A stretch of DNA of 64,000 nt from Euborellia annulipes (taxonomy: Eukaryota; Arthropoda; Insecta; Dermaptera; Anisolabididae), in contig JAKCPI010001012.1 in NCBI GenBank assembly GCA_023213315.1, positions 1 to 64,000 of the forward strand, written 5' to 3'. Both the position numbers and the translations under genes were made by a program. This document shows, piece by piece, positions 10,985-21,802 of the stretch (its first letter is position 1; each line of letters opens with the position of its first letter). The notes beneath the pieces were generated by a model, which worked only from the letters and a program-made list of their open reading frames with translations, searched no databases and was not told the origin of the DNA.

Positions 10985-12148
10985 AGAGAAATATTTGATT
11001 TATTTTTTTTTATCCTCTTCTATCATCATATTTTAAATATTCAATAAAGATTTCCCATGTTTAAATATTCATTATAAAAGTATATAATCGAATATTTACA
11101 ATTCATTCAGTTAACGGATTATTAATAAATAATTTTTTTTTTAAATTAAGTAGCCTACTTGATTTGTTTCTAATTTGAAAGGTATAATTCTTTTTTGTCC
11201 AATTTTCTTAAGGGTTTGTTTCTTTTTGATGATTTTTTTTTATTTTAACAGATTTTTCTATTTAAAAAAAAATTGAGTGATTTTTATGGAAAATTATATA
11301 GAAAAAAATAGATGAGTATATATTCAAGTAATGCCCCCTCCATCCCTCTTGACATAATTAATTATTAATTGATAAAGGGATGAACAATTGAGAAGTTTAT
11401 TAGAAAAATTAAGATATTTTGAAATTGTCTGTTCTTTTAATTAAATGATAAAGAATTTATATAATTTATTTGAACCCATCACCTCCAAAAAAAAAAAAAA
11501 AAAAAAAACCACCCCTATTACTACAGTACACCGATCGAAGAGAAAAAATCTTTTTTATTAGCTTAGACAAAAAGTACTTTCAAATTAAAAACAAATCAAG
11601 TACGTAGCTAGTTAAAAAAAAATTATTTTTTATATACTGTAGATAAATATTTAATATATTATCTGAATGAATTGAAGTAAAAATTCTAATTTTAATTATA
11701 ATATTTCAAGAGGAGACGATAAACAAACAAACCCATAGAACTGAAAATGAATAAACACAGAAAATAGAATTGAGTGATTTTTATGGAAAATTTTATAGAA
11801 AAAAATAGATGACTATATATTCAAGTAATTTGCCCCCTCCATCCCTCTTGACATATTTAATTAGTAATTGATAAAAGGATGAACAATTGAGAAGTTTATT
11901 AGAAAAAATAAGATATTTTGAAGAAAAATCGACTGAATTGATGAAACTTTAAATTAAATGACAAAGAATTTTATATAATTTATTTGATTCAATGGCTATT
12001 TAAAAGCACCACCTCCAAAAAAAAAGAAAAAATTTGAGGGGATAAAATAAAAGTTTCACTTAAAAAAAAAAAAAAAAAAAAACACCCCTATTACTACTCT
12101 CTACATTACCGATCGGAGAAAAAAAATGTTTTTTATTAGATTCGACCA

Positions 12149-12227
12149 GTGGTTCCCAACCTTTTTTGATGCGCGGCCCACTTTTTCCGTAAAAAAAAAC
12201 ACTGAGGCCCAGTGTATGGGGTGTTTA
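12149..12227. mobile_element. hAT terminal fragment
   Basis: CAGTGGTTCCCAACCTTTTT followed by GATGCGCGGCCCAC is the widely shared end of hAT elements of the Charlie type. It is cut by the foldback element beginning at 12228. No matching right terminus was found beyond 15065. Confidence 0.65.
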
Positions 12228-12896
12228 GGGTGGCGCAAAAAAAAACCGACTAATTTTTTTTTTTTTTTTTTTTCGAGTCTCGTATGAAAATATTGTATGT
12301 TAGTTTATCATGTTTTAAGAGACCTCCCCAAAGATGAGATGATGGAAAAATATTTTTTAAGGGACGCTCAAAATTTTTAAAAATATCCAAATTCGTCAAA
12401 AATCGATTGTTTCTTTTTTTTAAATTTTTTTTCTCGTTACGGTAGAATTTTATAGACGAAAAGAACAAATTTTCAACTATTAATTTTTAAAGGTTCAAAA
12501 TTTTTTTAATTTGTCAGTGTATTGCTTCCGATGAATTCGAGCGACCTTTAAATATTTATATTAAAGATTTAATACATTTTTTTCTTTTAATTAGTAAGAT
12601 ATTTGAGAAAATATAATCAATCGTACCTGTAACCTTAATTTACAAAATTTCAAGTTATAAAAAATAAAATATTCTGTTTAATTTTTTGTTCATCTCGTGT
12701 TGTTTTTTTTTTTTTTGACGTGACAACGTCTTACAAATCATGTGTCTATAATGGCATGTTAGAGGGGCATGCACGAAAAAGTTTATTGGCTTGAATAACT
12801 CCTCTGTCTTAAGAGGTATAATTATGGGAAATATACGGTTAGAAAGAATGAGTTTTCAGCTAAAGATTTCACCATTTATTTTTTTCCTATCATTTT

Positions 12897-14030
12897 ATTT
12901 TACCGCGCTGCGGTAAATTCTAATTTGAAAGTTTAAACCCCTGTAGATTCTGAACGGCTAATCAGATCAGACTAAATGGGATGTCATTTGGTGCAGAAAG
13001 AAAACCTCTAATAGAATAAATAAAAAAATCCCGAGTAATTAACTCCAAAATTACTTTTTTTCTCGAAAAACCTCATTTTTTAGGCAAAAAAATATCGCAA
13101 AATAGCCCTACTTGTGCAACGCATAGCGACTTGACCATAAAAGCTACATTAAATCTAAATATAGTTTTAGAAAGAGTGGTTCAATACCCCCAGGGCTTTT
13201 TTTCTTTTTTTTTTGATATGCGGTCATTTTACCGCATGAGAGCCAGGGGCGTATATAAGGGGGGGGGGCGAGGGGGCCCGGGCCCCCCCCCGAAATTTTC
13301 CAAACACATATACATATATAGGGATATACAGACATCAGCGCAACAAATTTTTCCGCAGGATGGGAAACTTTGGTTTCGCAAAAGAAAAAATGTTCCGCAA
13401 AAAATTTCGTGTGAAAAAAATATAGTTTATTAAAAAAAAATTTTCCGCAGAAAAATTTTTGAGTTCGGGCCCCCCCCGAAAAAAAATTTCTATATACGCC
13501 CCTGATGAGAGCACTCGGCGGGATTTCGTTTTTCGAAATTTTAAACCCCTGTAGATTCCGGAACGGCTAATCAGATCAGACTAAATGGGATGTCATTTGG
13601 TGCAGAAAGATAACCTCTAATAGAATAAATAAAAAAGTCCCGAGTTATTAACTCCAAAATTAGTTTTTTTCTCGAAAAACCTCATTTTTTAGGCAAAAAA
13701 ATATCGAAAAATAGCCCTACTTGTGCAACGCATAGCGACTTGACCATAAAAGCTACATTAAATCTAAATATAGTTTTAGAAAGAGTGGTTCAATACCCCC
13801 AGGGCTTTTTTCTCTTTTTTTTTGATATGCGGTCATTTTACCGCATGAGAGCACTCGGCGGGATTTCGTTTTTCGAAATTTTAAACCCCTGTAGATTCCG
13901 AACGGCTAATCAGATCAGACTAAATGGGATGTCATTTGGTGCAGAAAGAAAACCTCTAATAGAATAAATAAAAAAATCCCGAGTAATTAACTCCAAAATT
14001 AGTTTTTTTCTCGAAAAACCTCATTTTTTA
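12897..14030 (+). repeat. Tandem repeat of about 330 bp, three copies
   Basis: Units start at TTTTACCGC (about 12897, 13228 and 13838) and share AAACCCCTGTAGATTC, GGATGTCATTTGGTGCAGAA, GACTTGACCATAAAAGCTAC and CAATACCCCCAGGGC. The second unit is interrupted by the hAT element at 13244-13504; the third is partial. It lies at the centre of the foldback element 12228-15063. Confidence 0.88.
13244..13504. mobile_element. hAT MITE, TSD ATGAGAGC
   Basis: 261 bp with termini CAGGGGCGTATATAAGG and TATATACGCCCCTG and exact duplications ATGAGAGC (13236-13243, 13505-13512). The next tandem unit at 13844 has one ATGAGAGC in the same sequence, a perfect empty site 340 bp away. The interior contains ACACATATACATATATAGGG, also found in copies at 28236, 61475 and relics at 27603 and about 33260. 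Confidence 0.95.
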
Positions 14031-14493
14031 AGCATATGTCGCCCTTAATGGATAAAAGTTTGGCCACACCTGTCATATATTGTTTCAATGAAAATGTTTG
14101 AACATGTTTATTTATGAAAACAAACTACTAGTAAAAAAAAAAAAAAAAAACAATACTTTCTCTCTTTATATTTCAATATAGGTAAGAGAACAAAAATTTT
14201 TTTGAAGTCAAGCAAAAGACGTTGTCACGTTAAAAAGCCACCGGCTGTGTAGAAGACACAGCTAACACCTAATTTTTTAGATTATGAATCAATTCATATA
14301 ATGATTTTTTTTTTTTTGTTGTTGATTAAAAGAAATAAAAATATATTCAATCTTTAATATGAATATTTAAAGATCGCTCGAAAAAATCGAAAGCAATGCG
14401 CGGACAAATTAAAAAAAAAACATTTGGGCGACGATTTTAAGTTGAAAATTTGAGAAACGTATTTTCTTTTCTTCTATAAAATTCTACCGTAAC

Positions 14494-14869
14494 CAGTGGC
14501 GTATTCAGGGGGGGGCCCAGGGGGACCGGGCCCCCCCCCCCAAAGCCTTCTCCAAAACAAAAAAATACCTAATGTTTTCCCTAATGATTTTTTTTTTTAA
14601 ATAATAATTTTATTAACTCTTATAAATTCTAAAAACTAACAAAAAACTTATAAATAATTGAAAAAATCTCTAGTATTTACGAATTTTGTATTAAAATTAT
14701 TTTTTATTTCAAGAAAAAAATTTTTTTTTTATTTGTTTTTTATTTATAATTATTATATTATCTAAAAAAAATTTCTCCACTTGAAGTTTCTTGGAGAAGG
14801 GGGGGGGGGGGGGGTTAATAAAAATTTTGGGCCCCCCCCCCCCAAGCAGAAATCCTGGCTACGCTACTG
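14494..14869. mobile_element. hAT MITE, TSD ACCGTAAC
   Basis: 376 bp from CAGTGGCGTATTCAGG to CCTGGCTACGCTACTG, flanked by ACCGTAAC on both sides. Poly(C) and poly(G) runs lie just inside the ends. The inverted partner of the target is in the left arm of the host foldback at about 12437, where TTACGGTAGAATTTTATAGA is uninterrupted. Confidence 0.92.
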
Positions 14870-15093
14870 ACCGTAACGAATAAAAAAAATAAAAAAATAA
14901 AAATCGATCTTTGACAAATTTGGAAATTTTTAAAAATTTTGAGCGATCCTTAAAATTTTTTTTCGAGCTCATCTTTTGGAGAGGTCTCTTAAAACATGAT
15001 AAACTAACATATTTTCATACGAGACTTGAAAAAAAAAAATTAGTTGGTTTTTTTGAGCCACCCTAGTGCATATATATAATTTTATATTAAATA

Positions 15094-15160
15094 CAGTAGA
15101 GTCCCGGTAATCCGAACCTCGCTAATCTGAACTTCCGGTTAATCCGAACTCTTTTTGCGT
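15094..15160 (+). mobile_element. pogo/Tigger-type terminal fragment
   Basis: After TA, CAGTAGAGTCCCGGTAATCC followed by repeated AATCYGAAC motifs is the characteristic end of pogo/Tigger elements. It is cut off by a poly(T) run after about 65 bp; no partner end was found. Confidence 0.65.
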
Positions 15161-15466
15161 ACGATTTTTTTTTTTTTTTTTTTTTTAAGAGGAGATTCGA
15201 GTAAAGGCGGGTATTTAGCTTAACTTGAAATGGGGAATTAATACAATTTAAATTATAATTTTTCCCTCAATTCATTCAGATAAATAGATTATTAAAAAAT
15301 ATTTTTTTTTTTTAATATTAATGATATTAAAGATGTACACCCTTTTACACCCCGTGGTTTATAGTTTTTAGACAAAGAATAATTTTATAAATATGTTTTA
15401 AGAAAGAAAATATAAAAATAAAATGTTAACCCCTTTCTTCAAAAGAAATATGCAAATTATAAATAC

Positions 15467-15605
15467 CTTTTATTTGTGGAGGGGGTGTGTGTCTGACGTT
15501 TTATTCTCACAAACAGAATCGCACTGGAGAAGAGGCACTTTGCAGAGAGATGAGTTCAATCGACTGGCCCCTTGGCCCCCTTGACGCAGATGGATTTGCT
15601 CTCTT
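15467..15605 (-). pseudogene. Exon-like segment, repeated family (copy 3)
   Basis: Same 139-bp length and splice signals as 2563-2701. The frame REQIHLRQGGQGASRL... is open until a TAA one codon before the donor. Differences from copy 1 are mostly substitutions. Confidence 0.35.
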
Positions 15606-16501
15606 CTGAAACAAAGAAATAATTTTTTTTTTTTAATCTTCTATCATCATATTTTAAATATTCAATAAAGATTATTTTATTTTATTAAATAATTGTTTTA
15701 TTTTCCCGTAATCCATTCCTTTCTCATCTTTAAATATTCATTATAAAAGTATATTAGTATGTTTATCCAGTGGCGTAACCAGGGGGGGGCGAGGGGGGCG
15801 CGAGCCCCCCCCCCCCCCCCGCCCCAGGCGCATCGAGCCCTTGGCGCCCCCCGGAACCGGCATAGGCGTCCTACGGCCTCTAAAATATAGCCCAGCGTAT
15901 GTGATTTTATCATATTCTTTTCATCGATTGTCTTAAAAAATTGATTGTTTTCTTTTAAAATTATATTACAACTTGAATTCTACTAGTTTAAATGAATTTA
16001 ATTCCAAAAATAATAATTAACGTATATAGATAGGCTTTATAATTAAAATTTTTTTTATTTTGCAATATATAAGCCTTAATTTGATGTTTTATGGCTGTGG
16101 AGATTTACTCAGGATTCGTATAAGCCTTAATATTTAATTTTTTGGAATTCAAAACTTTTTTAAGCATGAAGGAATTGAGCTATGAGACTGAAATGTTATA
16201 TTTAAGTTAAACACCCCCCGGGACCCTGAAAATAAGCTTTTAATCAAAATCGGCCAAAAAGTACTAGTATTTTAAAGATGTAGTTTTTCAGTTTTTTTCG
16301 ATTTTCTCAAAATGAAAGGGCTTTTACCATTCTTCAGGCCCGCCCGGAATTTTTTCAAACCCGCCCATTCCCGCCCGAGATTTAGTGAATGAATGAACGA
16401 ATGTCTAGCAATTTTTAAATAAAATTTCATTTGCATGCCCGCGGACCGGGCCGGGCGGGTAACGGACCTACGGGCCAACCCGTACCCGTGCAGGGCTCTA
16501 A

Positions 16502-16945
16502 TCGGGGGTTCGGATCCCAGGCAGTCTGATGATTTTATTTAAGCCATTTGGATACCAAATGTCAAAGTCAAAGTCTTATATGGCCTCAAGGCCGTAGCCA
16601 GGGGGGATCAAGGGGGATTGATCCCCCCCCCCCGAAATAAAAAAAGATATTTATTTTAGTGCGCCCGTCTTACTTTGTTGTTATACACAACATAATAGTT
16701 AATCAATCACTACAAACAAAATTCTGGTAATGGTTTTCTAATAAATATATATGATAAGTAACACCATTTTATTTATTTTATTAAAACGATTTTATGATTT
16801 TCTACTGTTCCACCAAATCAAACCCCCCCCCCCCGAAATTATTTTCTGGTTACGGCCCTGTATGGCCTAAGTTGCCGAAAAGACTTGTGCATGTGTGTGT
16901 GAGTGTGAGTGTGAATGGGAAAAAAGTGTGTTAAAAAAAAATGGG
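16502..16945 (+). mobile_element. SINE family 1 fragment, split by a hAT insertion
   Basis: Starts at the B-box region (GGGGGTTCGGATCCCAGGCA); the A box is missing. The 3' half (GGCCTAAGTTGCCGAAAAG, TGTG repeats, AAAAAGTGTG, poly(A)) resumes after the insertion at 16587-16860. Confidence 0.85.
16587..16860. mobile_element. hAT MITE inside the SINE, TSD TATGGCCT
   Basis: 274 bp from CAAGGCCGTAGCCAGG to CTGGTTACGGCCCTG between exact TATGGCCT copies (16579-16586, 16861-16868). Poly(C) tracts flank the interior. It forms the third level of a hAT > SINE > hAT nest. Confidence 0.93.
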
Positions 16946-17610
16946 GAATGACTTCCTCGAGACTTTCTCGTATGTTCTTTTGGAATTACGTCTGGGTGTG
17001 TGTGTGAACACGATTGCTTAAAAACCAAAGCAGCTAGAGAGATGAAATTTGGTATATGCTCCTTACTAAAATTGTAGATTTCTATCAACTTTTGGAGTAA
17101 ATACGTCACTTGGAAGAAGTACTTTTCCTAATAAGTTTTTTCAGAAATTTCGAAATTTTCAATTTCTTTGTTATATTATGATAAAATACTCTATTTTAAA
17201 AAGTTTTTATTCTTTGATATTTTTCCGAAAACTGAATAGTTTTTGAAATAATCACAGAAGAAAACGACATTTTTCGTTAATTTTGATAAAAAAATCAAAA
17301 TCAAATCATACAGGTGTCATTAAAAAACATGTCAATAATTCATTTGTTTTACAAATTCGCTGAGGAAATTACAGGATGCAAGAAATTTGCCCGCCGAAGG
17401 CGAGCAAGGGGTCCAGGGGCGGAGCCCCCTGGAAAATCGGCGCCCTAGTTAAGCTTCCCCCCCGCCCTCAAAGGCTGGTTACGCCGCTGTGTTTATCGAA
17501 TATTTAGATTAGCTTCAAATGGGGAATTAATATAATTTTAATTAGAATTTTTCCCTCAATTCATTCAGATAACGGATTATTAAAAAATATTTTTTTTTTT
17601 TTTAAATTAA

Positions 17611-17992
17611 GGTGCGCGTCTCGGGGTGTTAATTTTGGGACTTTCCAGCGGCCACAATTTTGAAGCTATCGACCTCAAATTTTTTTAAATTAAAGCTATT
17701 TAAAATATCTACAACTTATAGAAGCCCTTTTTTGATTTTCGAAAAAAAAATTTTTTTTTAGATTAATGGCATTAAATAAAAGATATTTTAAAAAAAGGAG
17801 CTCTATAAGTTGTAGATAATTAAATTAGTAATCATTGTGTTAAAAAATAATTAATTTTTTGCCTTTAATTAATTAGCTGGAAAGTCTAGAATGAAATGGA
17901 ACAAGTTGCGTGTTATGCAATGGGGGAACACTAACGCCATCTGGTGCCGCCTCGAGTCAATCGTGTTTTAACGGTTTTCCGAGACGCGCACC
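17611..17992. mobile_element. TTAA-flanked MITE, complete copy
   Basis: 382 bp with perfect 14-bp terminal inverted repeats GGTGCGCGTCTCGG / CCGAGACGCGCACC, each next to TTAA (17607-17610, 17993-17996). Duplicated flanks at about 2898 and 11147 show TTAAGTA without insertion, so TTAA is the duplicated target. A TTAA target is typical of piggyBac elements, but the ends do not start CCC, so the superfamily is open. Confidence 0.88.
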
Positions 17993-19463
17993 TTAAGTAC
18001 ATGATTTTTTTCTAATTTGAAAGGTATAATTCCTTTTTGTCCAATTTTCTTAAGGGTTTGTTTCTTTTTGATATTTTTTTTTTAATTTTAACAAATCTTG
18101 CCTTTTAAAAAGAAAATTTAGTGATTTTTATGGAAAATTTTAATAGAAAAAAAAACAGATGAGTATATATTCATCCCTCTCGACATTTTTAATTATTAAT
18201 TGATAAGGGATGAAGAATGGAGAAATTTATTAGAAAAATTAAGATATTTAGAAATTTTCTGTTTTTTAAATTAAATGATAAAGAATTTTATATAATTTAT
18301 TTGATTCAATGGCTATTTTAACCCACCACCTTCAGAAAAAACACCCCTATTTCTACATTACATAACCAATCGAAGAGTAAAAATCTAAAAAAATTAATAA
18401 ACAATACTTTCCCTCTATATATATTTCATATAAAGGGTAAGAGAAAGAAAAAATAATCTGAATTGTTTAAACTTATAATTAGAGGGGGCGAGTGGAGAAA
18501 ATAATTAAGAAAAGAATGTATTCAGACAGTGAAAAAAAATTCCACCTCCAAAAATTACACTTAGTACTATACTATTGACGAAAGGTAAAAGTTTAAGAAT
18601 TTATATTTTCAATTATTTAATAATAATTTCTTATTAAATTTTATAGGGGAATTAAATTCTCTGTTAGGCGAGTGAAGGGTGAGTAGGGAGCGAGAGAAAT
18701 CCATTTGCTTAAATGTAAACATTTTACAAAAAAAAAATAATTTTCTATTTTAAATTTCATTTTTAAAGAAAAATACTATTAGAAGGGGTGATTTACACCC
18801 TTTCTCACCCTCCACCTGGGGTACACGATTCCATCATAGCGTTGTATTTAAAAATTGGATAATTTTATAAGTATATTTTAAGAGAAAAAAAAATTGAAAA
18901 TAGAAATTTAATTCATTATGCAAATGAGATATGAAAAGATTCATTACCGTAATAATATGATGACCAGACGGGGAGTAAATGAGTTAAACGTCTTATTTGC
19001 ACACACAATATAAAAAAAACTACACATGAGAGAGAGAGAGAGAGAGAGATTGAGAGAGGATCTCAAACGACTGACTTTTGGCCCAACTCGAATACAAGTA
19101 AAGCCTGAGAGACAGGCAACCAGTAAACAAGCAGACATCGATCGATAGAGAAATAGCATTGATCAGAGGAGCACCCAAGAAAAAAATCAAATAAATTCTC
19201 TATTTAAAAAAATTCCATTCACTTGCAAACTAACGGGGTTTTATTCCGTTGGGAATAAATTCGAAATTAAATAACTATTAAAAGACTCCCTTTATTTACC
19301 CACTCACCCTTAATAAAATAAAATACTTTCAAGTGTTATTTTTTGTATTTATTTATTTATTAAGGATATATGATTCAATTTATACCCACCCCTATTATCA
19401 ATAAATAAGCGTTATTTTTTGAATTTTTGGTATAATTTCAATAGCCTACTGTTGAATTAATTT

Positions 19464-19698
19464 TTTTTTCCCATTAACACCCACATTCACACAGTCTTTT
19501 CGGCAACTTAGGCCATTTAAGACTTTTACGATAACCGTTATTTATTAATATATATTTATTCGGGAGTACAGGCATTCTTATTAAAGCCATTTGGTATCAA
19601 AATGCCTTATATAAAATCATCGGATTGCCTGAGATACGAACCCGCAACTTTTGCTATATAAAGCCAGCACGCTAGCCACTACTCCAAGCCCGAGGGGG
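19464..19698 (-). mobile_element. tRNA-derived SINE, family 1 (old copy)
   Basis: Inverted relative to 3027-3293: degenerate T-rich tail, CAGTCTTTTCGGCAACTTAG, AAATCATCGGATTGCCTGAG, then a degraded B box and A box. GTTGAATTAATTT repeats on both sides. The poly(A) tail is short and substitutions are many, so it is older than 3027 or 57975. Confidence 0.85.
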
Positions 19699-20034
19699 GT
19701 TGAATTAATTTGTAAAATTGATTGTTTAACAATATTTGTTGATTATTTTTTTATTTTTAAAACGAAAATCGAATGATTTTAATGGAAATTTTTTATAGAA
19801 AAGAATAGATGAATATATGCCTATATGAAAATAATTTGCCCCCTACATCACCCGCGGCATAATTAATTAACAAGGGATGAAGAATTGAGAGATTTGTTGG
19901 ATTAATTAAGACATTTTTATATTTTTTTCCCTGCTTTATCATACAATAGAATTCTTCAAATTAATTGGTAATTCTATTTGGGATTTTACATAATTGATTG
20001 ATTCAATAGCTAAATTAGCCCACCTCCGCCAGAA

Positions 20035-20290
20035 CAAGAGCGGATATAAGAGGGGGAGGGGTCCCCCTAAAAATTGAAAAAAATACTTTTTTTCGAAAAA
20101 AAATGTATTTTTAATGTAAAATTTTAAAAATTAATACTTAAAAATTTGATTTGTATTTATATTCTGGCAAACAAGTACAGAATGCCCCTTTAAATTACCG
20201 AAATTAAGAAAAAATAGTGTGCTGTGCGACCGGTCACTCCAGATTACCCCCCCCCCCTCCCCACCACCACCACATCTGGATCCGCCACTG
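20035..20290. mobile_element. hAT MITE, TSD CGCCAGAA
   Basis: CAAGAGCGGATATAAG to TGGATCCGCCACTG, flanked by CGCCAGAA at 20027-20034 and 20291-20298. The equivalent site in copy A (about 7308) reads CTCCAGAACC with no insert. Same family as 21466, 22776 and 48597. Confidence 0.9.
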
Positions 20291-20632
20291 CGCCAGAACC
20301 ACCCTTATTTCTACATTAAATAACCAACCAAAGAGAAAAAAAATCTTCATACGATTATAAAAAATTTTTTTTTTTTTTTTAGATTAGACAATAAGGAATT
20401 ATTATATCTTATCCATTAGAAACAAATCAAGTTGGTAGTTAAAAAAAATTATTTTGGTTTAATTTTGAAAAATATTTAAATTGAATATTAAAAAATTATA
20501 ACATGTAGTCACGAATTATAATAAATAAATATAAAGTAAAAATTTGTTTTAATTGGTTTGAAATAAGAATTAAATTAGAAGTCAAATTTTGTCATTCGCA
20601 TAGAAAATATTATTTGAAAAACATAAACTCAC

Positions 20633-20699
20633 CAAATGGCAACTCGAAATCCCGTTGAGTTCATCTCAATCATCGACAAGAAGCCTCTGGGAACGAATT
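20633..20699 (-). other. Exon-like cassette d
   Basis: Minus strand: TTTTCAG|AATTCGTTCCCAGAGGCTT ... GCCATTTG|GTGAGTTTAT, 67 bp. Related segments with the same borders are at 23487-23561 (75 bp), 25316-25386 (71 bp) and 26104-26170 (67 bp). Splice borders are conserved but lengths differ modulo 3, which argues against interchangeable coding exons. Confidence 0.4.
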
Positions 20700-21570
20700 C
20701 TGAAAATAAACAAATAAAAAAATTAATAATCACTTTTTAACAGTATTATATTCGAAAATGTCATTATATCATTATGCAAATAGATATTCAATTTAATTAT
20801 TATTTTCCCTAATTTAAAGATATAAATTGCCAAAATGTTTGTGAAGTTAACAAAATATTCTGACCATTAGAACAAGTTTGAGAAAATAATAAGTAAATTG
20901 AAATATGGTGGAGATTACTAAAAAATACTCTCTCTATTTTGCATATAAGGGTAAGAGAAATTAATATTTGGTTTGACATTAGAAAGACTCGAATTTTATT
21001 AAGAAAAAAAATTATAAAAAATGTTTTTTTTTCCAATAAAACACAAATATTAATTAGGCTCTTTAATAAGACGCTCAAAGGGGTGGAGAATTAACTGAAT
21101 ATAGGGGTGAGTTATATAATTATTCACTTTAAAATAGAAAAGGCAAGACGTGCGACGTTTGACCCGTTCAAAACTCGACTGAATTTTAAAATAAAAAGAA
21201 GAAAATAAAAAGTGCAAGTCAGGAACACATGTCACGAGGTTCTGTTATTAAGAGTTTAAAATATTTGTATTAATATAAATTAGTAATTTGAATATTTTTA
21301 TATAATTTATAATGAATTTCTATTGATTTAAAGAGATTAAATATTAATAAAAGAAATTGAAAAAAAAATAAAGGGTCGGACTAAGCCGAGCGCACAACTT
21401 TGCCCACCCATTTTCAAAGAAATAACGCAACGGGTTTGTTTATTTGTTTTGATTTTGCTCTGTTGCAAGGGCGGATACAAGGAGGTGGTAAAGGGGGTAA
21501 TTACCCCCCCCCCCCCGAGATTCGAAAAAAATACCTTTTTTTCGCAAAAAAATTTATTTTAAATGTAAAA

Positions 21571-21802
21571 TTTTTAAAATTAATAAATTTAAAATAAAAG
21601 ATAAATCCTTATTATTTCGCACTTTTTATTTCCAAATATACAAAATTTCTTTGGGATATTTCGGCCGCATTTCACCTTAAATTTCTTGGCTGAAGATGGC
21701 TGTGTGATGCGGCCGAAATATCCCAAAGAAATTTTGTATATTTGGAAATAAAAGTGGAAATAAATAAGGATTATCTTTTATTTTAAATTTATTAATAATT
21801 AT
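21571..21802. mobile_element. Inverted-repeat element with hammerhead-like core
   Basis: Arms of about 100 bp (for example ACAAAATTTCTTTGGGATAT at 21648 and its complement at 21717-21736) close on a loop containing the hammerhead-like motif 21682-21731. The host sequence around TTTTTAAAATTAATA is repeated on both sides (roughly 40 bp, imperfect), suggesting a long target duplication. Confidence 0.75.
21682..21731 (+). ncRNA. Hammerhead ribozyme-like motif
   Basis: Order of parts: TTTCTTGG (stem I 5'), CTGAAGA, an extra T, GGCTGTGTGATGCGGCC (stem II hairpin), GAAA, TATC, then CCAAAGAAA, which pairs back to stem I with one bulge. The core fits CUGANGA/GAAA of type I hammerheads with a minimal stem III (ATAT). 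The extra base after CUGANGA is non-canonical. Activity is inferred, not shown. Confidence 0.55.

Larger units (their letters stand above)
12228..15063. mobile_element. Large TA-flanked foldback element
   Basis: Termini GGGTGGCGCAAAAAAAAACC and GGTTTTTTTGAGCCACCC sit between TA dinucleotides (12226-12227, 15064-15065). The inverted arms extend for roughly 500 bp: GATAAACTAACAT, GAGCGAYCTTTAAATATT and GACGTGACAACGTCTT are found inverted in the partner arm. The right arm is interrupted by a hAT insertion (14494-14869) and the centre contains a tandem repeat with another. No transposase frame remains. TA duplication fits Tc1/mariner-like or similar elements. Confidence 0.8.
15768..17489. mobile_element. 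hAT element, TSD TGTTTATC, carrying nested repeats
   Basis: Termini CAGTGGCGTAACCAGG and GGCTGGTTACGCCGCTG with exact TGTTTATC repeats (15760-15767, 17490-17497). Inside are a dispersed-repeat fragment (about 16130-16320), a SINE fragment and, within that, a second hAT element. No transposase frame is visible. A shortened relative is at 45755-45998. Confidence 0.92.
18590..20475. repeat. Segmental duplication, copy B
   Basis: Counterpart of 6340-7470 in the same orientation, lengthened by a SINE (19464-19698) and a hAT MITE (20035-20290) inserted after the duplication. A (GA)n run at 19027-19050 is specific to this copy. Confidence 0.72.

Noticed and set aside
13131..13967. Frames beginning MTIKATLNLNIVLERVVQYP, present twice
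   Set aside because: They repeat because the 330-bp tandem unit repeats, and they lack any start context, domain or conservation beyond the DNA repeat.
15780..15830. Poly(G) and poly(C) runs near transposon ends as possible G-quadruplex regulators
   Set aside because: They recur at fixed places inside hAT termini throughout the window and vary in length; nothing ties them to a promoter, and run lengths may include sequencing error.
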